From Salibacterium qingdaonense (GTDB lineage: Bacteria; Bacillota; Bacilli; Bacillales; Marinococcaceae), in the NCBI RefSeq assembly GCF_900114715.1, contig NZ_FOTY01000014.1:1-64000 (forward strand): a stretch of 64,000 nucleotides of DNA, written 5' to 3'. The notes under the pieces are model-generated. The model ran no database searches. It was not told where the DNA came from and saw only the letters and a list, made by a program, of their open reading frames with translations. Every line of letters starts with the position of its first letter. The first letter of the stretch is position 1. The translations under genes and the position numbers were made by a program. Shown here one piece after another: positions 8,522-17,348 of the stretch.

Positions 8522-8731
8522 TGGAAAGCCTCCTCTAGTTTCCTTTCATTTTTTTTCATACGTACTGTAATCATATTATAACTGAAGGAGGTTCCGCAAT
8601 TCCTCTCCCTGGTTATATCGGTCAAACCGTCGAAAATTACACCTTAATATACAAATTTGCCATATTTACTGTCTGACATCTGAAAAATGAAGACATCCGC
8701 CTTCTCCTTTGATTACGGTTACGCATTTTAA

Positions 8732-8765
8732 TAAAAAAAGGCGCCCTCCTTTTTCCGGAGGGCGC
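8732..8765 (-). terminator. aroA terminator
   Basis: A 9-bp GC-rich stem (GCGCCCTCC with GGAGGGCGC, loop GGAAAAA on the transcribed strand) is followed on the minus strand by a run of T, 10 nt past the aroA stop codon. Confidence 0.92.
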
Positions 8766-8774
8766 TGAAGCCAT

Positions 8775-9848
8775 TTACTTATAAAGACCTGCATCACGAA
8801 GGTTCTGAACAAACGAATGGAACTGATTAATATCCATCTGCTGCGCAGAGTCGGACAAGGCCACAGCAGGATCCGGGTGTACTTCAGCCATAACGCCATC
8901 TGCCCCTATGGCAAGCGCTGCTTTCGCCGTAGGTTCAAGAAGATCACGGCGGCCTGTCGAATGCGTCACATCAACTAATACCGGCAGATGGGTTTCTTTT
9001 TTCAAAATCGGTACCGCCGAAATATCCAATGTATTTCTTGTCGCTTTTTCATACGTACGGATGCCGCGTTCACACAGTATCAGGTTGTTGTTACCGTTGG
9101 CGAGTACGTATTCAGCGGCTTTCATGAATTCATCGATGGTAGCGGAAAGTCCGCGCTTCAACAGAACAGGTGTCTGATGGGAACCGGCTTCTTTCAGAAG
9201 ATCGAAGTTCTGCATGTTCCGCGCGCCGATTTGAATAACGTCCACATAATCAGCGGCCATTTCCACGTCTTGAGGATTCATAATTTCACTGATAACACTC
9301 ATATCCAGTTCATTAGCAACGCGCCGGAGAATCTCCAGTCCTTCTTTCCCCAGACCCTGGAAATCGTACGGGGAGGAGCGAGGCTTGAACGCGCCCCCTC
9401 TAAGGAGATTAAGTCCCTGTTCTTTCATGGCGGAGGCAACTTCATACACCTGTTCATAGCTTTCCACAGAACATGGTCCCATGACCAGACGCTGCTGACC
9501 GTCTCCCACCTTTTCACCTTTGAGGTCTACAATGGTGTCTTCCGGTTTTTTCTTTCTTGATACGAGCAGTGCTTTGCGGTTGTCATCTTCCTGCAGTTCC
9601 AAACTTGCCTGAAAAATCTGCTTAAAGAGATGCTGCATCGTGCTCGTTTCAAACGGCCCTTCATTATTTTCTGTAATCATGTCGAGCATTTTACGTTCGC
9701 GTACAGGATCAAACCGGTTCTGTCCCGCACGGCTTTTCACCTTGCCGATCTCCTGCACGAGACCTGCCCGTTTATTAATAAGCTCAAGCAATTGAAGGTT
9801 CACATCATCCAGCTGTTCTCTGAGCGCTTCCAGTTCTTCGTTACTCAT
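8775..9848 (-). CDS. aroA: Bifunctional chorismate mutase / DAHP synthase
   Basis: First enzyme of the shikimate pathway. It condenses phosphoenolpyruvate and erythrose 4-phosphate, fused to a feedback-sensing chorismate mutase domain. Residues 1 to about 85 form the AroQ-type mutase helices ([19 protein letters not shown]), and about 95-357 form the type I-beta DAHP synthase barrel ([11 protein letters not shown] and [16 protein letters not shown] motifs). The length of 357 matches B. subtilis AroA(G). The promoter is at 9918-9946 and the leader is about 60 nt. Confidence 0.96.
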   Translation of the reverse strand: MSNEELEALREQLDDVNLQLLELINKRAGLVQEIGKVKSRAGQNRFDPVRERKMLDMITENNEGPFETSTMQHLFKQIFQASLELQEDDNRKALLVSRKKKPEDTIVDLKGEKVGDGQQRLVMGPCSVESYEQVYEVASAMKEQGLNLLRGGAFKPRSSPYDFQGLGKEGLEILRRVANELDMSVISEIMNPQDVEMAADYVDVIQIGARNMQNFDLLKEAGSHQTPVLLKRGLSATIDEFMKAAEYVLANGNNNLILCERGIRTYEKATRNTLDISAVPILKKETHLPVLVDVTHSTGRRDLLEPTAKAALAIGADGVMAEVHPDPAVALSDSAQQMDINQFHSFVQNLRDAGLYK

Positions 9849-9917
9849 CTCTTCCCCACTCCTTACGTGATTTCCCTTTTCTCTTGATATGTGTTACATT
9901 TTTTATGATTAAGACCC

Positions 9918-9946
9918 ATTATATAAGAAGTTGACTGAAATGTCAG
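9918..9946 (-). promoter_or_regulatory. aroA promoter
   Basis: On the minus strand CTGACA (9941-9946) and TATAAT (9918-9923) are separated by 17 nt, upstream of the aroA start. It is a near-consensus sigma-A promoter. Confidence 0.75.
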
Positions 9947-9964
9947 CCCCTTTTCCTTTGTTAA

Positions 9965-9993
9965 TTGAACGCTTTTAAGTGTTAAAGTATTTT
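9965..9993 (+). promoter_or_regulatory. Promoter for the FtsA-like gene
   Basis: TTGAAC (9965-9970), a 17-nt spacer and TATTTT (9988-9993) lie about 60 nt before the start codon. It is divergent from the aroA promoter. Confidence 0.6.
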
Positions 9994-10055
9994 TCCCTTT
10001 AAAACCAACTTTTTTTATTAGCTGTATTATCATTTTTTTTGAGGTGTTTGAGACG

Positions 10056-12233
10056 ATGACACATAACGGAGAGATTATGTATGCACTGGATATCGGCACC
10101 CGCTCTGTTACAGGATTAATTCTGAAACAGCTGAATGGAACATTTGAACTGGTGGATGTCGAATCCAGGGAGCACAAAGAACGATCGATGATGGATGGAC
10201 AAATTCATAATGTTGCTGCTGTCAGTGACGTCATCCGCGAAACAAAAACAGCACTGGAAGAAAGGCACGGACCTCTGCACAAAGTATGTGCGGCAGCGGC
10301 CGGCAGATCTTTAAAAACCCAGCGTGCTTCCATGGAACTTGATATCTCAGGGCAGCCTTGTGTATTCGAGGGAGATATCCCTCCCCTCGAACTCGGAGCG
10401 GTGCAAAAAGCCCAGCACCAGCTTGCCTTTGAAACCGAACGTGATTCGGACAAAAGTCTCCAGTACCATTGTGTCGGGTATTCTGTCGTTGCCTATTATG
10501 TAGATGGACAGGAAATAGGAAGTCTTTTGGATCAATCAGGTGAAAAAGCGTCTGTCGATGTGATTGCAACCTTTCTTCCAAAAGTTGTCGTAGAATCTCT
10601 TATAAGCGCACTGCAGCGGGCAGACCTTGAATTGGAAGCATTGACACTGGAACCGATTGCTGCCATTAATGTGTTAATTCCACCATCCATGCGCCGTCTG
10701 AATGTTGCTCTGGTTGATATTGGCGCAGGAACGTCGGATATTGCCATTACAGACCTTGGGACGGTCACCGCCTACGGCATGGTGCCTGTAGCCGGCGACG
10801 AAGTAACCGAAGCGCTGAGCGACGAATTTCTGCTCGATTTTCCGGACGCGGAAAGAGTGAAACGGGATCTTACGGCCGGTAATCGTATTCTTGTAACAGA
10901 TATCCTCGGCATGGAAACAGAGTACCAGGCTGAAGATGTAATAGCCCCCATCCGGCCGTCTGTCGAACAGCTTGCCGCAGAAATCAGTTCTGAGATTCTG
11001 ACGCTCAATACAAAGCCGCCTAAGGCGGTTATGCTGGTGGGAGGGGGCAGTATGACTCCCGAAATTACAAAGCATCTAAGTGAAGCACTCCATCTGCCTG
11101 AAAGCAGGGTGGCACCAAGGGATATTGAAGCCATTAAAAATCTGTCTTACGAAGGGATACAGCCGGGACCTGAACTGGTTACACCGGTCGGTATCGCTAT
11201 TGCAGCCAAAGAACATCCGGTTGAATACATTCCGGTCTATGTAAACGGCCGGTCTATCCGTCTGTTTGATGTAAAAACCTTAACAATCGGCGATGCTGTA
11301 CTCGCCTCCGGCCTGTCGATCAGGACACTATACGGCAAGCCCGGTGAAGCTGCAGTTATTACCTTGAATGAACGAGTCATATCCATTCCTGGAACGCGCG
11401 GGGAAGCACCAGTTATCATGCAGAATGGCCGGCCTGCTTCCATCAAAGATTCCATTACTCAGGGAGATGAACTTATTCTGGAAAAAGGAGAAGATGGAAA
11501 TCCAGCCTCTGCAGAATTTAAAGACATTGTTGATGAACCTCCAGAGATGAAACTTGTCATTAATAACCACGAATACCTGGTTCCACCGATATACATCCAA
11601 AATGGGAGGCAGGTGTCTTCGGAAGCAGCGCTGAAAGACCGGGACAATTTAGTCTTTAGACTTCCTGAAAGTCTGGAGGAAGTATGGAACGTCATGAAGT
11701 GGAAAATGCCTTCCTCCTCAGCACAAACTGTGTACTACGTGGATAATAAGGAGGCTTCCCTTCCCGAAACGTTGTATCCATTCCGCCGCAACGACCGTCC
11801 TGCTTCTTTGCAGGAGCCGGTACGCACAGGCGACATTATCGCATCCGGGCATGAACAGCAGGAAGTCACGGTCCGGCATCTCCTTGAACATCAGGGAGTA
11901 CAGACCACAGCACAGCAGCGGGTATTTTTTAATAACCAAACAGTAGATATGGAAAAAACAATCGTTGAAGTGCAGATAAACGGGGAAAAAGCAGGACTGG
12001 ACGACCCATTATCATCCGGAGATCATGTAACGACGGAGAAAACAATGTCTTCCTTTGATTTTATCGTACAAGACATCTTCTCCTACGTTACAGTAGATTT
12101 GCAGTATAATACCGGGAAAACGTGGAACCTTACAAAAAACAAAGAACCGGTCTCGTTTACAGAATCACTTCACGGCGGGGACCAAATTGAACTGGAACTG
12201 TTTGATAAAGATGAAAAACGCTTTGCCGACTAA
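10056..12233 (+). CDS. Long FtsA/PilM-fold protein with repeated C-terminal domain, role unknown
   Basis: A 725-residue protein. Residues 1 to about 385 have the actin-like ATPase fold of FtsA and PilM: phosphate-1 loop LDIGTRSVTG (11-20), phosphate-2 DIGAGTSD (221-228) and the adenosine motif VGGGSMTP (328-335). Residues 391-725 hold about six degenerate repeats of the form NG-x4-l..i-x2-GD-x-i (for example VNGRSIRLFDVKTLTIGDAV and QNGRPASIKDSITQGDELI), which look like small beta-grasp units. There is no membrane segment. Databases commonly label such proteins cell division FtsA-domain proteins, but this is not the dcw-cluster ftsA. The ATG follows GAGGTG by 9 nt; an alternative ATG is at 10077. 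It stands alone between aroA and ytxH. Confidence 0.8.
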   Translation: MTHNGEIMYALDIGTRSVTGLILKQLNGTFELVDVESREHKERSMMDGQIHNVAAVSDVIRETKTALEERHGPLHKVCAAAAGRSLKTQRASMELDISGQPCVFEGDIPPLELGAVQKAQHQLAFETERDSDKSLQYHCVGYSVVAYYVDGQEIGSLLDQSGEKASVDVIATFLPKVVVESLISALQRADLELEALTLEPIAAINVLIPPSMRRLNVALVDIGAGTSDIAITDLGTVTAYGMVPVAGDEVTEALSDEFLLDFPDAERVKRDLTAGNRILVTDILGMETEYQAEDVIAPIRPSVEQLAAEISSEILTLNTKPPKAVMLVGGGSMTPEITKHLSEALHLPESRVAPRDIEAIKNLSYEGIQPGPELVTPVGIAIAAKEHPVEYIPVYVNGRSIRLFDVKTLTIGDAVLASGLSIRTLYGKPGEAAVITLNERVISIPGTRGEAPVIMQNGRPASIKDSITQGDELILEKGEDGNPASAEFKDIVDEPPEMKLVINNHEYLVPPIYIQNGRQVSSEAALKDRDNLVFRLPESLEEVWNVMKWKMPSSSAQTVYYVDNKEASLPETLYPFRRNDRPASLQEPVRTGDIIASGHEQQEVTVRHLLEHQGVQTTAQQRVFFNNQTVDMEKTIVEVQINGEKAGLDDPLSSGDHVTTEKTMSSFDFIVQDIFSYVTVDLQYNTGKTWNLTKNKEPVSFTESLHGGDQIELELFDKDEKRFAD

Positions 12234-12256
12234 CCGGCAAAGCGTTTTTCATCTTT
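12207..12256. terminator. Bidirectional terminator overlapping the FtsA-like gene's 3' end
   Basis: A perfect 22-bp stem with a 6-nt loop (core AACGCTTTGCCG with its complement) has A/T runs at both ends. The left arm is inside the coding sequence. It serves the FtsA-like gene and the converging ytxGH. Confidence 0.92.
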
Positions 12257-12260
12257 ATTC

Positions 12261-12695
12261 TTACGTCTGATCTTTTTCTTCGGTGGAGGCGTGGAGATCG
12301 CGTACATCTTCTTTCACGCTGTCAACATTCTCCTGCTCCGCTTCCAAATCTTCCGACAGCTCTTCGGCAAGTTCATCTGCCGTTTTTTCCTCGTTACCTT
12401 CGCTTCCGGAAGAAGCAGTTTCTTTCACTTTACCATAAAGCTGGGAAGACTGCTCAGAGACGCTTTTTGCGATTTCCGATGACTTCTCCCTGGCATAATC
12501 CGCCCACTTCGAACCTTTTTCATAAGCATCGTTTGTCAGTTCATTTGTTTTTTCCTTGGCAGAATAAGCTCCTTCAGACAACTCACCGCGCAGCTCTCTT
12601 CCCGACTTTGGAGCCATCAGCAGTGCAGAGCAGGCGCCGACAATACCACCAATTAACGTACCAATAACAAAATCCTTCGTGTTCATATCCGACAT
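12261..12695 (-). CDS. ytxH: YtxH-domain general stress protein
   Basis: A small YtxH-family protein of 144 residues. An N-terminal glycine-rich membrane segment (FVIGTLIGGIVGACSALLMA) is followed by the family signature PKSGRELR and a long charged, probably helical tail rich in Glu and Lys. The B. subtilis homologue is a general stress protein in the ytxGHJ operon, with unknown biochemical function. Here it follows ytxG by 6 nt. No ytxJ is present next to it. Confidence 0.88.
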   Translation of the reverse strand: MSDMNTKDFVIGTLIGGIVGACSALLMAPKSGRELRGELSEGAYSAKEKTNELTNDAYEKGSKWADYAREKSSEIAKSVSEQSSQLYGKVKETASSGSEGNEEKTADELAEELSEDLEAEQENVDSVKEDVRDLHASTEEKDQT

Positions 12696-12701
12696 GTTAC
12701 A

Positions 12702-13157
12702 TCATCCTCCTGTCGTATAAGTATTTTCATTTTGATTCACTTCTTTTTTGCGCTTGCGGTCCTGCCATTTTGCATACAAATCAATGGCAGCATTCCCCCA
12801 CTGCACAGCCTGTGCAACCTGTTCAGACTGCTCTCTGGAGTGGCGGCTGATGGAATCCGACATATCTTTGAAAGAATAGTTCACGTTCTCCAGAGAATCT
12901 CCCACATCTTTCAGAGACGTAAATAAACCGTTCAATGATTCAGTTTTATGTTGGACATCATCTGCTATAACATTCGTTTTCTGAATCAGTTGTTCGGATT
13001 CACTGGTGATGCCTTCCACCTGTTTTTCCATGCGTTCCATCGTGGTGGATACTTTCTCCATCGTCTGTGTGGCAGCTTTTAAAGTTTTAATAAGGTAAAT
13101 AACTAATACTGCGATGGCTATTGCGACTATCAGCGCACTTATGTACACTAGTTCCAT
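12702..13157 (-). CDS. ytxG: YtxG-like DUF948 membrane protein
   Basis: A 151-residue DUF948 protein with one N-terminal membrane helix (ISALIVAIAIAVLVIYLI) and a heptad-rich coiled-coil region (about 30-110). The C terminus is lysine-rich. The start at 13157 places the helix at the N terminus and follows GGAGGTG by 10 nt. A longer frame to 13193 adds residues with no support. It sits upstream of ytxH as in B. subtilis. I found no clear sigma-B promoter upstream. Confidence 0.87.
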   Translation of the reverse strand: MELVYISALIVAIAIAVLVIYLIKTLKAATQTMEKVSTTMERMEKQVEGITSESEQLIQKTNVIADDVQHKTESLNGLFTSLKDVGDSLENVNYSFKDMSDSISRHSREQSEQVAQAVQWGNAAIDLYAKWQDRKRKKEVNQNENTYTTGG

Positions 13158-13364
13158 TGAACGTTTACACCTCCCTTCGTGTAAGTGTACCACGAATCAC
13201 ACCACATGAAACATGAAATCTGATTCTTCGATTAAATCTTTGTTTCCATATACTCTCTTCGACATATGTTCTAAAATTCCTTGTCAGGGAAAAATATTAT
13301 TTTATGTTCATCATAAAAAAGCTGTGCCAACGAGGTGCCAAAACACTGATAATACGAAATAAGC

Positions 13365-13395
13365 AATGGAGCTGTCTCAAAAATACAGCTCCATT
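13365..13395 (-). terminator. murC terminator-like hairpin
   Basis: An 11-bp stem AATGGAGCTGT with its complement and a 9-nt loop begins 6 nt past the murC stop codon. The T-run is weak on the minus strand. The GGAGCTGT core recurs in the hairpins after pckA and the hemerythrin gene. Confidence 0.7.
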
Positions 13396-13400
13396 AATAA

Positions 13401-14699
13401 TTATACAAGTTGTTTTTCATAGGCTGCCTGGAATTTTTGAATATCACCGGCACCCATGAATAGTAGAATTCCGTTTTCGTGTACCCCCAGTGAATCAACT
13501 TCATCCTCCGTAATTACACGGGCTCCCGGTATCTGATTCTGTAGATCTTCAATCGATAAAGCTCCGTCTTCTTCACGGGCCGAACCGAAAATATCACAAA
13601 GGTACACTTGGTCGGCCTGCCTCAGGCTTTTTGCAAAAGCATCGAGAAAAGCTCTTGTTCTCGAAAAAGTATGAGGCTGAAACACGGCTATAATGTCCCG
13701 GTTCGGATATTTCTGGCGGGCAGCTTCTATGGTTGCGTTGATTTCGGTCGGATGATGAGCGTAATCATCAATTAATGTCTGGCTTCCTGCTTCTTTTTCC
13801 GTGAACCGGCGTTTCACACCTGGAAAGGAAGCAAGCTGCTCTTTTATTACTTCTGCCGGTACTTCTTCATAATGGCAGAGAGCAATGACACCCAGAGCAT
13901 TCAATACATTATGCCTCCCGTATCCGGGTATAGTGAATGTTCCCAACCGATCTCCACGGATTTTCACGTCAAATGTTGTTCCCAGTTCGTCGGTCTGAAT
14001 GTTCTCCGCATTGAAATCATATTTTCCTTCTATTCCGTAGTATACAATCGGTACCGGAACATTCAAAGTCTGAAGGTATTCATCATCTCCGCATGCTACA
14101 ATGCCTTTCTTTACGTTACGGGCCATTTCCTCAAATGCCCGGATCACATCATCGACATCTTCAAAATAGTCAGGGTGGTCAAAATCAATATTGGTCATCA
14201 CCGCATAATCCGGTTCATAATGGAGAAAGTGGCGTCTGTATTCACATGCCTCAAATACAAAATAGCTGCTTTCTTCTTCTCCTTTTCCTGAGCCGTCCCC
14301 TATTAGATATGATGTCGGTTTATAAGCTCCGATCACATGAGCAAGCAGCCCTGTTGTAGATGTTTTACCGTGGGATCCAGTTACTGCAATGGATGTGAAC
14401 TGCTGTAGAAACCCTCCCAAAAAAGAGGGATATCGGTGTATCTCCATGCTTCGGTCCTGTGCTTCCTTAATTTCAGGATTGCTTTCTCCGTAGGCCGGTG
14501 AAGCAATCACATGCTGATCGTCTGAGATGTTTTCCTTCTGGAACGGGAAAATGGGGATGCCTTTTCGTTCCAAAGGAAGCTGGGTGAAAAACTGCTTATC
14601 TACATCAGAACCCTGGACATTATATTTCATATCGTGAAGAATTTGCGCCAGGGCGCTCATTCCTGAACCTTTAATTCCTATAAAATGATAGGTTGTCAT
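13401..14699 (-). CDS. murC: UDP-N-acetylmuramate--L-alanine ligase
   Basis: Mur ligase that adds L-alanine to UDP-MurNAc in peptidoglycan precursor synthesis. It shows the N-terminal nucleotide-binding [11 protein letters not shown], the ATP P-loop GSHGKTST (108-115) and the central and C-terminal ligase segments (FQPHTFSRT). The 432 residues equal the B. subtilis enzyme. The ATG at 14699 follows GGAGGG by 8 nt; the open frame extends to 14762 without homology. It sits at the end of the long leftward block, near sftA and ytpR, as in other bacilli. Confidence 0.96.
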   Translation of the reverse strand: MTTYHFIGIKGSGMSALAQILHDMKYNVQGSDVDKQFFTQLPLERKGIPIFPFQKENISDDQHVIASPAYGESNPEIKEAQDRSMEIHRYPSFLGGFLQQFTSIAVTGSHGKTSTTGLLAHVIGAYKPTSYLIGDGSGKGEEESSYFVFEACEYRRHFLHYEPDYAVMTNIDFDHPDYFEDVDDVIRAFEEMARNVKKGIVACGDDEYLQTLNVPVPIVYYGIEGKYDFNAENIQTDELGTTFDVKIRGDRLGTFTIPGYGRHNVLNALGVIALCHYEEVPAEVIKEQLASFPGVKRRFTEKEAGSQTLIDDYAHHPTEINATIEAARQKYPNRDIIAVFQPHTFSRTRAFLDAFAKSLRQADQVYLCDIFGSAREEDGALSIEDLQNQIPGARVITEDEVDSLGVHENGILLFMGAGDIQKFQAAYEKQLV

Positions 14700-15011
14700 A
14701 GTTGTGGCCCTCCATCTTATCCTGTTGCCCGGTCCACCTTCGGAACCGGAGCGAAAATACACGGGCTTTTTTTCCTTTTACCTTGCAAAACACCTACATC
14801 ATTATATCAGAAACAAATCTAAGCTCCAATACAAAGTGAAACTTCCATTCATCATGCTCTTCGATGGAAGAAGTGGATCAAAGGCTAAAAACGCCACATC
14901 CTGTGGCAACGCCTTTGTGACTCCCATCGTGTGAGCCCGGACCAGCCGGGCTGCCGGAAGCGGGGCAGAGTGTAACTCTTATCCCATGCAGACAGTACAC
15001 TCCCCGTAGAG
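14700..15011 (-). other. Intergenic region with several stem-loops between murC and the upstream gene
   Basis: This 312-nt gap has no gene. Read on the minus strand it starts in the 3' end of the upstream gene and can form GGGGAGTGTA with TACACT-CTG-CCCC, then AGCCCGG-CTGGT-CCGGGCT, then the terminator-like hairpin GCCACA-GGA-TGTGGC followed by GTTTTTAG (14886-14907). About 190 nt then remain before murC. The set resembles a structured RNA ended by a terminator, but I cannot match it to a family. Confidence 0.45.
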
Positions 15012-15677
15012 TTATGAAAGGGATGTATCTGCGTACAGAAGCCAGGAGGCTCCATTATCCTTCATAAATCGAAGCCTCCGCTTTTCTTCTTCCTTTTTCT
15101 CGTAACGCTTCTTCCATTCTCTTAATTCAGCGTCCTCCTCCGGTATAACAAGCGGAACAACAGGGCTGAACACCCGATTTTCGAAACCGCAGTACACCGG
15201 ACGGGCGAGGACATTGGCAGTCTTCTCAGGAAGCGGGAATTTCCCGGTTAGAGAAGACAATCTTTTCTCTTCTTTTTCCCACAAAGGAACAACAGTCACT
15301 GATCCGCTCTGCAGACTCACCACTCTGAATGGTTCCAGCGCAGCAGTCAATACAAGACCGCTCAGCTGTATTTGGGACGGTGTCAGAACATCAGCCTTTT
15401 CTTTCACAAATAAATCAAAGAGCCTGCTTCCGATAATCGTGACATAATCAAATGCAAACCAGTCCTCAAAATACTGCCGCCACGGTTCTTCTTCCAGGCC
15501 TGAAACATCACACCCGGCCTGTTCGGCAAACATATGCTTTGCACGTACTTTTTCACGCAGGTTCGTGTTATGTTTCAGCCAGTTTTCATAAGCATCCAGC
15601 AGTTCCATGAGATCAAGATCCGCCTGTTTCTGCTTCTCTCTACGGTGTTCCTCAAAATCCGGAACATTGGATATCAT
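15012..15677 (-). CDS. Conserved-looking protein of unknown function
   Basis: A 221-residue protein that I do not recognise. The N-terminal third is charged and helical (EEHRREKQKQADLDLMELLD), the middle is hydrophobic and mixed (about 70-130), and the C terminus has a lysine- and glutamate-rich helix (RYEKKEEEKRRLRF). There is no signal peptide or clear membrane span. The ATG at 15677 follows a strong AGGGGGG by 9 nt; a GTG at 15683 is an alternative. It lies 26 nt downstream of the nicotinate phosphoribosyltransferase gene and is probably cotranscribed with it. Confidence 0.75.
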   Translation of the reverse strand: MISNVPDFEEHRREKQKQADLDLMELLDAYENWLKHNTNLREKVRAKHMFAEQAGCDVSGLEEEPWRQYFEDWFAFDYVTIIGSRLFDLFVKEKADVLTPSQIQLSGLVLTAALEPFRVVSLQSGSVTVVPLWEKEEKRLSSLTGKFPLPEKTANVLARPVYCGFENRVFSPVVPLVIPEEDAELREWKKRYEKKEEEKRRLRFMKDNGASWLLYADTSLS

Positions 15678-15703
15678 CGGCACCGTCCCCCCTTTTGTTT
15701 TGT

Positions 15704-16798
15704 CTATACTCGTTCCAGCCGGGGGTTCGGGCGGTAGACCCGTCCTGCTTTTGCCTCATCTTTATCATTTATCTTTACATTATCCCCCGTAAAACCGATA
15801 TGAATCTCCAGAAGGCTGCTTCCGACGCCGTACAGATCAATCGGAACATTCATATCCTCGTATTCATTGATTTTCTCTGCTGTAAAGCCTCCGCTGGCGA
15901 GTATCTGCACATGCTGATACCCTTCTTCATCCAGTGCTTCACGGAGCGCAAACAAAAGTTTCGGGTTTACACCACGCGGATCAAAAGCTCCCATCACTTC
16001 AGGGTGACGGCAGAAATACTGATCCACCATATGATTGGACGTATCCACCCGGACACCTTTGAGGTCATCTCCAAATTCACGTGCGAGTTTCAGAGAATCC
16101 ATAATGACATCGTTATTATAATCAACCAGAGCCATTAAATCGTCATCAGGATACGTTTCTTTATACGCACGACTGGCCGCTACAACGTCTCCTTCAAATA
16201 ACTGAATCAACGCATGCGGCATGGTTCCCATTCCTTCTTTCCCCCACCACTCACTCATGGCATGGGTAGCCTGGGCCTTTGACCCTCCGATATAAGCGGA
16301 ATACCCGTCCCCAGCCTGCTGGGTGAAATGGTCATCCCGGTCTCCCATAAAGATAACCGGTTTCCGCGCACCTGATTTCCGGGCTGCTTTCACAACATTA
16401 TATACATTTGTTGCGACGGATGTGCGGCGTGCAAAAATGCCGTCAATCAACCCTTCCAGGTGGCCGAAATTCTGGTAGGGGCCTTCAATGGTGAGGACCG
16501 TTTCATAAGGTTCAACCTTATCACCGTCTTCGAGGGAGTGAATAACAAGATCCTCCGGGTTTTTAGCAAAGGTCTTGATCAAGGCAATCACCTCATCAGT
16601 TCCACAGAGAACAGCATGTTTCTTCTGGAAAAACTGCATCGTTACATTTTCGTCGGATTTATACTTTTCGGCGATTTCTCTTGTTTTCAGGAAATAAACA
16701 GCCGAAAACCAACCCTCTCCAACCCGCTCATCGAATTTGAATGTTTCATTGGTCAGCCGTTTTATATCTCCCTGCATTTTCAGTGCGATCTCTTTCAT
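15704..16798 (-). CDS. Nicotinate phosphoribosyltransferase
   Basis: Makes nicotinate mononucleotide from nicotinate and PRPP in NAD salvage. The 364 residues resemble the shorter NAPRTase form. Motifs include FMGDRDDHFTQQAGDGYSAY, GTMPHALIQLF (the GTxxHAxxQ segment) and the C-terminal barrel end DLYGVGSSL. The ATG at 16798 follows AAGGAG by 7 nt; the open frame reaches 16816. The gene lies between the small 62-residue gene and the unknown 221-residue gene. Confidence 0.9.
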   Translation of the reverse strand: MKEIALKMQGDIKRLTNETFKFDERVGEGWFSAVYFLKTREIAEKYKSDENVTMQFFQKKHAVLCGTDEVIALIKTFAKNPEDLVIHSLEDGDKVEPYETVLTIEGPYQNFGHLEGLIDGIFARRTSVATNVYNVVKAARKSGARKPVIFMGDRDDHFTQQAGDGYSAYIGGSKAQATHAMSEWWGKEGMGTMPHALIQLFEGDVVAASRAYKETYPDDDLMALVDYNNDVIMDSLKLAREFGDDLKGVRVDTSNHMVDQYFCRHPEVMGAFDPRGVNPKLLFALREALDEEGYQHVQILASGGFTAEKINEYEDMNVPIDLYGVGSSLLEIHIGFTGDNVKINDKDEAKAGRVYRPNPRLERV

Positions 16799-16850
16799 CT
16801 GCCTACTCCTTAACATTCAAAAATAATTTCATTGTTTTCTATCAAAGGAT

Positions 16851-16923
16851 AAAAGAAAAAGCTGTTTCAAAGAAGCACAGGGCGCTGCCTGTTCTGCCTG
16901 CGCCTTATACCTTTTGAAACAGC
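16851..16923 (-). terminator. Terminator of the 62-residue gene
   Basis: Outer stem GCTGTTTCAAA (16861-16871) pairs with TTTGAAACAGC (16913-16923). The loop holds a GC-rich inner pairing. On the minus strand it is followed by a T-rich run (16851-16860). Confidence 0.75.
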
Positions 16924-16976
16924 CTTTGTTCAAGCAGCCTCATTTCCGAATACTCCTTGGCTTTCAAACTTCTTTC

Positions 16977-17165
16977 TCAGTGAACCAGGTCACCCCGGCC
17001 CTGTTCCATAATAACAGCTTCGAGAATTTCCTGTACATCTGCTTCGTTGACGTCCCGCAGTCCATCCTGAAGGACAATCGGTGTATCCTTCTCTTCCTGT
17101 TTCAAAAGTTCTAAAGCCTCCGGATACAAAAATCCCAACAATACATTCAGCTGAATCTGTTCCAT
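16977..17165 (-). CDS. Small acidic protein, 62 residues, unknown function
   Basis: A compact acidic protein (MEQIQLNVLLGFLYPEAL start) with no membrane segment and no motif known to me. The leucine- and isoleucine-rich spacing suggests helices. It is supported as a gene by an excellent Shine-Dalgarno (AAGGAGGAG, 5 nt from the ATG), a following terminator and its place in a conserved block between sftA and the nicotinate phosphoribosyltransferase gene. Confidence 0.7.
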   Translation of the reverse strand: MEQIQLNVLLGFLYPEALELLKQEEKDTPIVLQDGLRDVNEADVQEILEAVIMEQGRGDLVH

Positions 17166-17348
17166 AAGAGCTCCTCCTTCTCAAGAAGTATGCCGGCTTC
17201 GGAATTTCAGCCTCTGTTCCGTCATGTTTCTCAAAACATACTGTTACACGGTCCAAAGGGAGGTTCATGAATGCTGTGGTTCCCTGTCTCCTTCTATATT
17301 ATAGAACGCGGAGAGGAAAAACAAGCTTTTTGCTGAGATACAAGCCTG

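Noticed and set aside
13158-13364. Sigma-B promoter in front of ytxGH
   Set aside because: I looked for GTTTAA-N13/15-GGGTAT-type boxes and found no convincing match.
1216-14699. Many open frames on the strand opposite to acsA, acuC, murC and other genes
   Set aside because: They are shadows of well-supported genes, with no ribosome site and no recognisable protein.
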